Assembly (NCBI RefSeq): GCF_017347095.1
Contig: NZ_JADPRZ010000034.1
Coordinates: 1 to 38,938 of the forward strand
DNA length: 38,938 nt
From: Sporosarcina sp. E16_8
GTDB taxonomy: Bacteria; Bacillota; Bacilli; Bacillales_A; Planococcaceae
Direction of reading: 5' to 3'
The notes under the pieces are model-generated. The model saw only the letters and a list, made by a program, of their open reading frames with translations. It had not been told where the DNA came from and did not search any database. The position numbers and the translations under genes were made by a program. Below are positions 24,317 to 32,370 of the stretch, in pieces (position 1 is the stretch's first letter; every line of letters begins with the position of its first letter).

Positions 24317-24762
24317 TTATCTTCTGGTAAGAAGGCAGATACGGGGCCTAGCTCATTTTCAAGATAATGACGCACTTTGTTGGGAAATTCAAGGAGTTCA
24401 TCCATTGAGGCGTTTAATACTTCTATTATCGTCCCAGCATCCACTTTCGTAAATTCGCGGACAATCATTTTCCTAAGTTCAATTACCTGTTTTAATGGGC
24501 CTGCCATTTCCGAAGTAATAACACGTTCGTCTTCCATAATGTCAATAATATCTTCATAACTCCCTGGATCGCGCATGATAAAACCATCAATCATCGTATT
24601 TCCTACGTCGATAACCGATTCGATGAGTACATTCGTTATCCGTTCAAGCGCAAGTGAATGAATGATATCTTGCTGCCACCCATTTTCATTTCCGTACAAT
24701 TCGAGTAAAACTTCCATATGATTTAACGATTCACTAATTTGGTTTCGGTCTACAAAATACAT
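24313..24762 (-). CDS. yutE: YutE, HepT/DUF86-like protein with altered active-site motif
   Basis: A 149-residue all-helical protein of the DUF86 family, whose founding HepT toxins are RNases or AMPylation targets using an Rx4HxY motif. Here the corresponding segment is Arg97-KMIV-Arg102-Glu-Phe104, so the His and Tyr are replaced by Arg and Phe, and the usual MNT nucleotidyltransferase antitoxin gene is missing from the neighbourhood. The conserved MIDGFIMRDPGSYEDI segment (57-72) marks the YutE branch. The frame opens 8 codons earlier, but GGAGGG seven bases before the ATG at 24762 fixes the start. Confidence 0.85.
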   Translation of the reverse strand: MYFVDRNQISESLNHMEVLLELYGNENGWQQDIIHSLALERITNVLIESVIDVGNTMIDGFIMRDPGSYEDIIDIMEDERVITSEMAGPLKQVIELRKMIVREFTKVDAGTIIEVLNASMDELLEFPNKVRHYLENELGPVSAFLPEDK

Positions 24763-24845
24763 GGACTTTCCCTCCTGATTGTTCAACTATCTTCATCTTA
24801 TGATACCATATTTGCGATACTATATATGGTGAGATACAGATATCC

Positions 24846-25571
24846 CCTTGAATTCGCTACGGCGCTTAGTGATGCCTTCTTTGCTTGTAAGTCGCTACGT
24901 GTATAGTTGCTTTTGAATCGCTAAGGATTGAATGACTTCTATAGGATTACCGAGATGTCTGGATGTGTAGGGATGCGACTTTGTCGCATCCCTACACACT
25001 TTTTCCGTGAATCGCATGGTGGTCCTTTATCCGTCGCTCTTCAAAAACACAGATACACGAAGTGATGAAGCTTTTTGGGACGAAAGAATAGCTGACATCC
25101 TATTTGGAGAAAAGCCGCTAAAGATGCAATTTTGGCGGCTGATGCTTTCTCTATGGTTTTTTCTTTTTTACTAGTAAAGAAGTGTCACTTTTAATAAGCT
25201 ATCACATGATTACATGTATACTCTTTGTTAAAAGTAAGCAAGTAGCACATTATACAACGTGCAAGAGTGCCCGAAATTGCATCTTCGGGCACTTACAATC
25301 TATATAGAAAAGCATCTATTCTTTTCTTTCAAACAACTGCATTTTTCACTTGAATAGTGTAGGTGCGCGACAGGCAACTATTCAAAACAGGATTACTGAA
25401 AAAAGTGTGGCCAGAAGTGACGGAGTCACTTCTGGCCACACTAGGACCCCTCAGTAAATCTGTCATGAATATATAGCCGAAAGCGGACCGGAAATAGTCC
25501 AGTGAAAATGAAGGTTTTTAAGCCCTTCTCACCAGAATTTCATGCAAATAAATGGTCGATCAATTGACGTG
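24846..25571 (-). mobile_element. Inverted, diverged copy B of the non-coding mobile element
   Basis: Reading the minus strand, this copy begins with CACGTCAATTGATCGACCA (25571 down to 25553), matching the copy A end at 13 of 19 bases, and follows copy A through both loop hairpins (25114-25139 and 25266-25293) and the 15-bp perfect stem at 24965-24997. It differs by carrying a 17-bp perfect hairpin (25405-25421/25425-25441) missing from copy A. After CTATACACGTAGCG it continues into a different terminal sequence. No 9-bp target duplication was found. It accounts for the gap between yutE and yutD; no gene is seen in it. Confidence 0.75.
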
Positions 25572-25594
25572 CTAGTTGTTCAGTATATGGAAAC

Positions 25595-25630
25595 AAAAAA
25601 GACTCACGCGCGGATCCACTATCCACGCGC
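25595..25630 (-). terminator. lipA-yutD operon terminator
   Basis: On the minus strand GCGCGTGGAT and ATCCGCGCGT pair (with a small bulge) and are followed by TTTTTTG. Confidence 0.85.
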
Positions 25631-25638
25631 AAGCCCAG

Positions 25639-25968
25639 TTATTCAGATACTTCGGGAGTCTCAGGAGATTCGGGAGTTTCAACTTCTAGTTTAACCCGCC
25701 CCGATTTTTTCAAAACGAAATAAGCACAGCCAAAATTACAGTATTCGTAGAGATAATCTTGTAATGTGCTGATTTTAGTTTCATACGTTGCTTTCTGGTT
25801 TGTGTCATCGAAAAACCCTTTTAAACGGAGTTGTCCGTATCCCCAGTCCCCAAGTATGTAGTCGTATTTGAGGAGAACATCGCTGTATCTTGCAAGCAAA
25901 GCCTCTTCATTAAATCCTTCACGGTAGTCTGTTAGTATATCAAACTGCCAGTTCTCTAATATTATCAT
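25639..25968 (-). CDS. yutD: YutD-like protein (DUF1027)
   Basis: A 109-residue protein of the YutD family. The core FNEEALLARYSDVLLKYDYILGDWGYGQLRLKGFF (residues 19-53) is characteristic; a Cys pair-like stretch (YCNFGCAYF) follows, and the tail is Pro/Glu/Ser-rich and probably disordered. Lies 18 bp after lipA and is probably co-transcribed with it, as the same genes are adjacent in other Bacillales. Function unknown. Confidence 0.85.
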   Translation of the reverse strand: MIILENWQFDILTDYREGFNEEALLARYSDVLLKYDYILGDWGYGQLRLKGFFDDTNQKATYETKISTLQDYLYEYCNFGCAYFVLKKSGRVKLEVETPESPETPEVSE

Positions 25969-25986
25969 TCAACTTTCACCGCCAAT

Positions 25987-26946
25987 TTAGCTTTGCAGTG
26001 TTGTTTCAAGTTGTTCATCACCTTGACGCTGCCTTTCTTTTGCAGCCGCGTTCACCTGTTCATCAGCATGGTAACTCGAGCGTACGAGCGGACCCGCCTG
26101 ACAGTGTGAGAACCCTTTGGACATTGCAATTTTTCTCAACTCGCCGAATTCTTGTGGCGAATAATACTTTTGTACTTTTAAATGTTTTTTACTTGGCTGT
26201 AAATACTGGCCTATTGTCATTATATCAACTTTATGCGCAATAAGGTCATCCATTGTCTCGAGAATTTCTTCATATGTTTCACCAAGGCCAAGCATCAAAG
26301 AAGATTTTGTAGGGATATCAGGTTGCATTTCTTTCGCACGTAGCAAAAGTTCAAGTGAACGGTCATATGTTGCACGCGCACGAACCCTTGGTGTCAGTCG
26401 ACGTACCGTTTCGATATTGTGATTCAAGATATCCGGTTTAGCATCCATAAGCCGCTCTAGATTCTCATAAACGCCACCCATATCTGATGGAAGAACCTCC
26501 ACTGTCGTGAATGGATTTTTTCTGCGAATAGCACGGATTGTTTCTGCAAATACCGCAGATCCTCCGTCTTTCTGATCATCACGTGCTACCGCTGTAACCA
26601 CTGTATGCTTTAAATTCATAAGCGCAACGGAATCTGCAACGCGTTCTGGTTCTGCAAGATCTAGTTCTGTTGGTAGGCCTGTTTTAACAGCACAAAAACG
26701 GCATGCACGTGTACAAACTGCACCAAGAATCATAAATGTAGCAGTTCGGCGCTCTCCCCAACATTCATGGATATTTGGACAACGCGCTTCTTCACATACG
26801 GTATTTAAATTATTCTCGCGCATGATTTTTTTAAGGCCTGTATAGTTATCATTCGTATTCAGCTTAATTTTCAACCAATCGGGTTTTCTAACATGTTCTG
26901 TTCTGTTTCCCTGTTCTGGTTTGCATGACACAACGACCGACTCCAT
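25987..26946 (-). CDS. lipA: Lipoyl synthase
   Basis: A radical SAM enzyme that inserts two sulfurs into octanoyl groups on lipoyl domains of dehydrogenase complexes. Both clusters' ligands are present: Cys51, Cys56 and Cys62 (auxiliary cluster) and Cys78, Cys82 and Cys85 ([11 protein letters not shown] cluster), and the C-terminal [10 protein letters not shown] carries the Ser ligand. 319 residues. The N-terminus before [13 protein letters not shown] is longer than usual, and the ribosome site at the ATG (26946) is weak (AGCGGGA), so a GTG start five codons later is possible. Confidence 0.95.
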   Translation of the reverse strand: MESVVVSCKPEQGNRTEHVRKPDWLKIKLNTNDNYTGLKKIMRENNLNTVCEEARCPNIHECWGERRTATFMILGAVCTRACRFCAVKTGLPTELDLAEPERVADSVALMNLKHTVVTAVARDDQKDGGSAVFAETIRAIRRKNPFTTVEVLPSDMGGVYENLERLMDAKPDILNHNIETVRRLTPRVRARATYDRSLELLLRAKEMQPDIPTKSSLMLGLGETYEEILETMDDLIAHKVDIMTIGQYLQPSKKHLKVQKYYSPQEFGELRKIAMSKGFSHCQAGPLVRSSYHADEQVNAAAKERQRQGDEQLETTLQS

Positions 26947-27044
26947 TCCCGCTAACTTTTAAAGTGATTTCACTACTGTTGCCAATGTATCATATATTCA
27001 GACTTCAAACAACCATCTCTAGGAGCTAATTCGATTCTCCTTAC

Positions 27045-27079
27045 AAAAAAAAGACAGTGCCGGTTACCAGGCACTGTCT
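27045..27079 (-). terminator. liv operon terminator
   Basis: On the minus strand GACAGTGCC and GGCACTGTC form a 9-bp stem followed by a run of eight T residues. Confidence 0.93.
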
Positions 27080-27087
27080 CCTTTCAA

Positions 27088-27801
27088 TTAATGGCCACCC
27101 AGGTAAGCATTTTTGATTTCTTCACTGGCATGCAATTCCTCAGCAGTCCCTGAAAGAATGACACGACCCGTTTCAATAACGTACGCACGGTTAGCAATTG
27201 ATAAGGCCATATTGGCATTTTGCTCTACGAGGAGAATCGTCGTTCCCTCTTGATTAATATCCTTGACGACTTGAAAAATCGTCTTAACCATGAGTGGAGC
27301 TAGTCCCATCGAAGGCTCATCCAACAACAATAATTTCGGTTTTGCCAGAATAGCTCTCCCCATCGCTAACATCTGCTGTTCCCCGCCAGATAGCGTCCCA
27401 GCTGATTGTTTGCGTCGCTCATGCAAGCGTGGAAAAATCTCGTACACTTTTTGAAAATCCTGTTTAATACCCGCTTTATCTTTTCTTAAAAAAGCACCTA
27501 ATTCAATATTCTCTTCAACGCTCATGTCCGCAAACACTCGTCTTCCTTCAGGTACATGTGTGATCCCTGCTTTTACAATTGCTTGAGCCTGCTTACCCGC
27601 TATTGAACCATTCATATACTCTATAGTGCCTACTTTAGGTTTTAATAAACCTGATAATGTTTTCAACAACGTACTCTTCCCTGCACCATTCGCGCCAATC
27701 AATGTCACAATTTCACCTTGATCAACATGTAAAGAAACACCTTTAAGCGCATGGATACTTCCATAATAGACGTTTAGGTTGTCAACTTTTAGCATACTCA
27801 T
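27088..27801 (-). CDS. livF: Branched-chain amino acid ABC transporter ATPase LivF
   Basis: A 237-residue ABC ATPase of the LivF type. Walker A is GANGAGKST (about 33-41), the ABC signature LSGGEQQ, Walker B LLLLDEPSMGL, and the His-switch region ILLVEQN. Forms the ATPase pair with LivG on the cytosolic side. GGAGGA lies eight bases before the ATG, which overlaps the livG stop by 4 bp (ATGA). Confidence 0.95.
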   Translation of the reverse strand: MSMLKVDNLNVYYGSIHALKGVSLHVDQGEIVTLIGANGAGKSTLLKTLSGLLKPKVGTIEYMNGSIAGKQAQAIVKAGITHVPEGRRVFADMSVEENIELGAFLRKDKAGIKQDFQKVYEIFPRLHERRKQSAGTLSGGEQQMLAMGRAILAKPKLLLLDEPSMGLAPLMVKTIFQVVKDINQEGTTILLVEQNANMALSIANRAYVIETGRVILSGTAEELHASEEIKNAYLGGH

Positions 27802-28577
27802 TCGTCAAGTTCCTCCCCTAAATAAGCCTCGATTACTTTCGGATTATTACGGATTTCTTCAGGAGTTCCTTCAGCAAGAAGTACACCATGATCCAATACG
27901 TAAATACGTTCACAAATCCCCATTACCAAATTCATATCATGCTCAATTAATAAAATGGTTAGATTGAATTTCTTACGGACAAATGCGATTAACTCCATAA
28001 GATCTTTCGTTTCCTGCGGGTTCATCCCGGCAGCTGGTTCATCAAGCAGTAACAACTCTGGGCCTGCGGCTAATGCACGTGCAATTTCAAGCCTCCGCTG
28101 CTTCCCATATGCCAGGTTTTTCGCATCTTCATCTCTATATTTATCCAATTCAAAAATCTTTAGGAATTCCATTGCTTTTTCTTCCATTTCTTTCTCCCCG
28201 GAAAAATGGGATGGAAGGCGTAGCATAGAACTTAAAACTGAATGCTTCGCTAACGAGTGATACGCAACTTTTACATTATCTAAAACGGATAATTCATTAA
28301 ACAAACGAATATTTTGGAACGTCCGGCTAATTCCCCTACGCGTTACCTGATAAGGAGCCATCCCATTAATGCGTTCCCCTTTGAATAATATATCGCCTTC
28401 TGTAGGCTTATAGACACCTGTCAATAAGTTGAAACTCGTTGTCTTACCGGCTCCATTTGGACCAATCAGCCCAATCAGTTCACCTTGATTGATTTCCATA
28501 TTAAAATTCGAAACTGCCTTCAGCCCGCCAAACTGTATACCTACATCTTTCACTCTCAGTAACGGTTCACTTGTCAT
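27798..28577 (-). CDS. livG: Branched-chain amino acid ABC transporter ATPase LivG
   Basis: A 259-residue ABC ATPase. Walker A GPNGAGKTT, the LivG-type signature LAYGKQRRLEIARAL, Walker B LLLLDEPAAGM and the switch ILLIEHDM are all intact. The SRTFQNIRLF segment after the Q-loop is typical of LivG. Overlaps livM by 11 bp, with AAAGGGGG in the livM end as ribosome site. Confidence 0.95.
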   Translation of the reverse strand: MTSEPLLRVKDVGIQFGGLKAVSNFNMEINQGELIGLIGPNGAGKTTSFNLLTGVYKPTEGDILFKGERINGMAPYQVTRRGISRTFQNIRLFNELSVLDNVKVAYHSLAKHSVLSSMLRLPSHFSGEKEMEEKAMEFLKIFELDKYRDEDAKNLAYGKQRRLEIARALAAGPELLLLDEPAAGMNPQETKDLMELIAFVRKKFNLTILLIEHDMNLVMGICERIYVLDHGVLLAEGTPEEIRNNPKVIEAYLGEELDE

Positions 28578-29517
28578 TCTGGCTGCCCCCTTTCGAACCT
28601 CTCCACAATTTGAAGTAATCCGTTATTTCCATCGTGCCCATTAAACCTTTTGGACGATAAAGCATGACAATGATAAGTACAAGACTATAGATGATCATGC
28701 GTGTTTCAGGATAATTTTGTAAGAATGTAGAAACGATTGTTAATAAAATCGTTGCAACAATTGCTCCTGACAAACTTCCTAAACCGCCCAACACAACATA
28801 AATCAAAATATCAATGGATTTTAAGAATCCGAAGTTTGAAGGTTGAATGATATAAAAGTTGTGTGCATACAAAGCGCCCGCGACTCCCGCAAAGAAAGCA
28901 CCAATTGCAAACGCTAATACTTTGTAATACGTTGTATTAATTCCCATGGCATCTGACGCAATCTCATTCTCTCGAACTGAGATACACGCGCGGCCATGCC
29001 TTGAATTTGTAAAATTGACGATGACGACTATTGTAACGAAAAGGCAGATAAACGCAGAGGTCCATGTAGTTAAATGCGTCACTTGCATCCCGGCCGCTCC
29101 ACCTACATATTCAATATTTAAGAACACAATACGAATGATTTCTGCAAATCCAAGTGTAGCAATCGCTAGATAATCACCGCGTAGTCGTAAACTAGGAATC
29201 CCTATGACTAAGCCTGCAACCGTAGCCATCACTCCTGCCGCTAAAATTGCTACCGGAAATGGTAGTTGCAATTTCATCGTCACGATTGCCGAAATATAGG
29301 CACCCACTGCTAGGAATCCTGCATGACCAAGTGAAAACTGTCCTGTAACACCAATTACTAAGTGCAAACTGACGGCCAACATAATATTAATTGCCATAAA
29401 GATTAATGTATTAGAATGGAAATCATTCAATATACCTACACTGATAAGTACTTGAATAACTGTATAAACGATTAGTGATGAAGCAATAAATGACCAAAAC
29501 TGTTTTGACTTTTTCAT
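28567..29517 (-). CDS. livM: Branched-chain amino acid ABC transporter permease LivM
   Basis: A 316-residue permease with about nine membrane segments. GQFSLGHAGFLAVGAY and SRHGRACISVRENEIASDAMGIN (the coupling-helix region that contacts the ATPase) are diagnostic of LivM. Lies 13 bp after livH; AGGTGA precedes the ATG. Confidence 0.95.
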   Translation of the reverse strand: MKKSKQFWSFIASSLIVYTVIQVLISVGILNDFHSNTLIFMAINIMLAVSLHLVIGVTGQFSLGHAGFLAVGAYISAIVTMKLQLPFPVAILAAGVMATVAGLVIGIPSLRLRGDYLAIATLGFAEIIRIVFLNIEYVGGAAGMQVTHLTTWTSAFICLFVTIVVIVNFTNSRHGRACISVRENEIASDAMGINTTYYKVLAFAIGAFFAGVAGALYAHNFYIIQPSNFGFLKSIDILIYVVLGGLGSLSGAIVATILLTIVSTFLQNYPETRMIIYSLVLIIVMLYRPKGLMGTMEITDYFKLWRGSKGGSQNDK

Positions 29518-29530
29518 GACTTTGTTTCAC

Positions 29531-30406
29531 CTACACTTTCTCACGTGTATTTTTACCAAAGAGCCCGGACGGTTTAAAGATGAGTATTAAAATCAAAATG
29601 ACGAATGCCGCGGCATCCCTCCATAGAGAGAAACCAAGCGCACTGACAAATGTTTCTACTACTCCAAGCACAAGACCTCCAGCCATGGCTCCCGGAATAA
29701 TTCCGATTCCACCAAGGACAGCAGCAACGAATGCTTTCAAACCAGGAATAATACCCATTAACGGGTCAATCTTTGTATAATAAATACCGAAAATAACGCC
29801 CGCTGCACCAGCCAAAGCTGATCCAATCGCAAACGTAGCCGAGATAGTGTTGTCAACATTAATCCCCATTAGCTTAGCTGCTTCAGCATCATAGGAAACA
29901 GCTCGCATCGCTTTTCCGATTTTTGTTTTATGTACGACAAATTGAAGAATGATCATCAATGTCACTGAAACAGAAAGAATTAAGATTGATTGACTGCTGA
30001 TTTGAGCACCGAAAAAGTCAAATGATTTATTGCGCAGTACTTCTGGATACGCATTAGGTTGAGCCCCACGCATATAAATGACACCATTTTGAATAAGTAG
30101 TGATACACCAATTGCAGTGATCAAAGCCGCGATTCTTGTCGCATTACGTAATCTTTTGTAGGCTATCCGTTCGATAAGAACACCAATAATTGCACAGGAA
30201 GCCATCGATAATAGTAAAGCGGGGAAGAATCCAAGACCCCAACCTGCAATAGAATAATACCCAATAAACGCACCTATCATAAAAATTTCACCATGCGCAA
30301 AATTTATGAGCTTTATTATTCCGTAAACCATTGTGTAGCCTAATGCAATTAGCGCATAAATGCTGCCGAGTGAAATACCGTTTATTAGCTGTTGTAACCA
30401 TTCCAT
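29531..30406 (-). CDS. livH: Branched-chain amino acid ABC transporter permease LivH
   Basis: A 291-residue permease with about eight membrane segments. It opens with LINGISLGSIYALIALGYTMVYGIIKLINFAHGE, the LivH signature, and has KAMRAVSYDAEAAKLMGIN as the coupling region. AAAGGAG precedes the ATG. It is separated from the binding-protein gene by a 359-bp structured region with an intrinsic terminator. Confidence 0.95.
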   Translation of the reverse strand: MEWLQQLINGISLGSIYALIALGYTMVYGIIKLINFAHGEIFMIGAFIGYYSIAGWGLGFFPALLLSMASCAIIGVLIERIAYKRLRNATRIAALITAIGVSLLIQNGVIYMRGAQPNAYPEVLRNKSFDFFGAQISSQSILILSVSVTLMIILQFVVHKTKIGKAMRAVSYDAEAAKLMGINVDNTISATFAIGSALAGAAGVIFGIYYTKIDPLMGIIPGLKAFVAAVLGGIGIIPGAMAGGLVLGVVETFVSALGFSLWRDAAAFVILILILIFKPSGLFGKNTREKV

Positions 30407-30444
30407 GAACTTTTCACTCCTTTTCCAGCTCTAAATTAAGGATT

Positions 30445-30483
30445 AAAAAAGGAATGGAGGAGAGGACATCCTCCCCCCATTCC
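30445..30483 (-). terminator. Internal terminator between livJ and livH
   Basis: On the minus strand GGAATGG...GGAGG pairs with CCTCCATTCC and is followed by six T residues, 40 bp before the livH start. It probably terminates most transcripts after the binding-protein gene and lets a fraction continue into livHMGF. Confidence 0.78.
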
Positions 30484-30486
30484 TAC

Positions 30487-30765
30487 AGTTTTAACTTCAT
30501 TCAGCAGAAGTCTACCGCTTCTATTAGTGGCTAGATCAATGCGAACGAAATCTACAATGCAGCGGGGTGCAAACCCCGGCTGAATTAGGAGGAATGAAGT
30601 TCAATTCCTCCCTGTTAAAGCCTCCGGCGGATGTCACGGATTTTGAAGGGAGTGGAAAGGCAACCTAGGTTCGCCGCGTCCTGCGGCAAAGGTTGCATAC
30701 CTGCGTCCTGCAGGCACAAGCTCAATTCAAAATCTGGACGCAATCACACCGAGGCGTGATTGATT
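30487..30765 (-). repeat. Multi-hairpin intergenic region between livJ and livH
   Basis: No gene is seen. The region folds into several stems: CAATCAC/GTGATTG (30741-30762); an outer GATTTTGAA/TTCAAAATC pair (30639-30647, 30726-30734) enclosing CCTGC/GCAGG and nested CAACCT/AGGTTG with GCCGC/GCGGC; GGAGGAAT/ATTCCTCC (30588-30611); and CGGGGT/ACCCCG (30563-30578). The GC-rich branched block looks like a dispersed repeat. Confidence 0.6.
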
Positions 30766-31971
30766 TTAAGGATTAACTTTTGTATTGAAGACTTGTTTGC
30801 CGTCTTTGTATTCAAGAATAGTAGCTGATTTGACTGGGTGATGGTTTTCATCAACCGAATACAATCCAGTTACAAGTTCAAGATCTTTTGTTTCAGCTAG
30901 TGCATCTTTAATCTTCACAGAGTCTGGACCGCCTGCACGTTTAATAGCATCAGCTAATAGATAAACTGTATCGTAACCAAGTGCGTTAAATGCGTCAGGT
31001 GATTTACTGTATTTGTCATTGAACTTTTTGTTGAATTCTTGAATGATGCCATCTGGATCTTCAGATGAATAGTGATTTGTTGTAAACGTGTTATTTAATG
31101 CTTCTGCACCGGCAAGTTCAAGCAAGATTGGTGAATCCCAACCATCTGCTCCCATTAGTGGAACAGTGATACCCATTTCACGAGCCTGTTTAACAATCAA
31201 TCCTACTTCTTCATAGTATCCAGGGATAAAAATGAATTCAGGATTTGCTGCTTTAATACGTGTAAGTGTTGAACGGAAATCAGTATCCTTACCTACATAA
31301 GATTCTTCAGCAACAACTTTACCGCCTGCTGCTTCAAAGTCCTTTTTGAATGATGACGCAAGACCTTTTGAATAATCGCTTGCGTTATCTGAGTAAATGG
31401 CTACGTTTTTAACACCAAGATCGTTTGCTGCAAAGTTTGCTGCAACCGTTCCTTGGAATGGGTCAATGAATGACGTACGGAATACGAATTCATTAACATC
31501 CCCGTTATCTTTAACTGTCACGTTCGGGCTTGTCCCAGATGGGCTAATTAGCGGTGTCTTTTTGCTATTAGCAATTTCAGCCTGTGCAACAGTAGCGCCG
31601 CTTGTAGCTGCTCCGATGATAGCAATTACTTTATCCTGATTTATCAGTTTAAGTGCTGCACTCGTTGCTTCAGCAGGCTCAGACTTATTATCAACTTTTA
31701 CAAGTTCTAGTTCCTTACCGTCAACTCCACCTGCTGCGTTAATTTCATCAACTGCAAGTTCAATTCCCGATAGCTCTGAAGTACCATAAGAGGCAACAGC
31801 ACCTGATAATTCAAGGTTGACTCCGATTTTAATCGTATCGCCCCCCTTAGATTCGCCTTTAGATTCACCTGTGCTCCCTTCTTCAGCTTTGTTCCCTGCA
31901 CCACATCCTGCCAGTAATCCGACTGCAAGAGCCGATGCTGCAAATACACTTACAAACTTTTTCAATTTCAT
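30766..31971 (-). CDS. livJ: Branched-chain amino acid binding lipoprotein LivJ/LivK
   Basis: A 401-residue extracytoplasmic substrate-binding protein, lipid-anchored. The signal peptide ends in lipobox LLAGC; a Gly/Ser/Lys-rich linker follows, then a type I periplasmic-binding (ANF receptor) fold starting IKIGVNLELSGAVASYGTSELSG. IGAATSGATVAQAEIAN and ISPSGTSPNVT form the ligand-binding region of Leu/Ile/Val binding proteins. AAAGGGGG lies eight bases before the ATG. First gene of the operon, behind a near-consensus promoter. Confidence 0.93.
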   Translation of the reverse strand: MKLKKFVSVFAASALAVGLLAGCGAGNKAEEGSTGESKGESKGGDTIKIGVNLELSGAVASYGTSELSGIELAVDEINAAGGVDGKELELVKVDNKSEPAEATSAALKLINQDKVIAIIGAATSGATVAQAEIANSKKTPLISPSGTSPNVTVKDNGDVNEFVFRTSFIDPFQGTVAANFAANDLGVKNVAIYSDNASDYSKGLASSFKKDFEAAGGKVVAEESYVGKDTDFRSTLTRIKAANPEFIFIPGYYEEVGLIVKQAREMGITVPLMGADGWDSPILLELAGAEALNNTFTTNHYSSEDPDGIIQEFNKKFNDKYSKSPDAFNALGYDTVYLLADAIKRAGGPDSVKIKDALAETKDLELVTGLYSVDENHHPVKSATILEYKDGKQVFNTKVNP

Positions 31972-32264
31972 ATAAAATCCCCCTTTTGATTGATACTTCT
32001 GACAATTAAACCCGAACTAGTAATCACAAACGATTTAGCATTCCGAGAGATAGCATTTCGTTCTCGCTTACATGCCTATTGTAAAACAAACTTTCTATTC
32101 GGTCTATAAACATTTTTCTATTCTAATCTTTTGCAGTTCAACTTCTTCAAATTAGTCTTACGATTACTAGGTAATTCGGTTATTCACTTCATCCTTTCCT
32201 AACACTTTCAACTAACCATTGAGTGGAAGTTCACCATTTTCTGATTACGTTAGTCTTAACGCCT
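31972..32264 (-). other. Long liv 5' leader
   Basis: About 285 nt would be transcribed between the promoter at 32265-32293 and the livJ start. I see no gene, T-box or known riboswitch in it. A stretch matching the CodY consensus at about 10 of 15 positions (GTAATCAGAAAATG on the minus strand) lies just downstream of the start point, near 32237-32251. Confidence 0.45.
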
Positions 32265-32293
32265 AGTATATATACCTATCTGACTATTGTCAA
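32265..32293 (-). promoter_or_regulatory. livJ: Sigma-A promoter of the liv operon
   Basis: On the minus strand TTGACA (32288-32293), 17 bp, TATACT (32265-32270): consensus -35, optimal spacing and a near-consensus -10. A second CodY-like stretch (AGTTTTCTAACAAAA, 10 of 15) lies just upstream of the -35. Confidence 0.82.
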
Positions 32294-32323
32294 AACATTT
32301 TTTTGTTAGAAAACTATTTTAGA

Positions 32324-32357
32324 CATAATAAAGAAGCGGCTAAAAACTCACCGCTTC
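32324..32357 (-). terminator. Terminator of the NhaC-family gene
   Basis: On the minus strand GAAGCGG and CCGCTTC form a stem followed by TTTATT, 14 bp beyond the stop. Confidence 0.75.
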
Positions 32358-32370
32358 CAATCATTTACTA

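Noticed and set aside
22496..25571. CRISPR or composite transposon carrying yuzB-yutF-yutE
   Set aside because: No short spaced repeats; copy A has its own target duplication, so it inserted singly, and the enclosed genes are conserved chromosomal genes.
31972..32264. T-box or amino acid riboswitch in the liv leader
   Set aside because: No T-box sequence, specifier loop or terminator/antiterminator pair seen.
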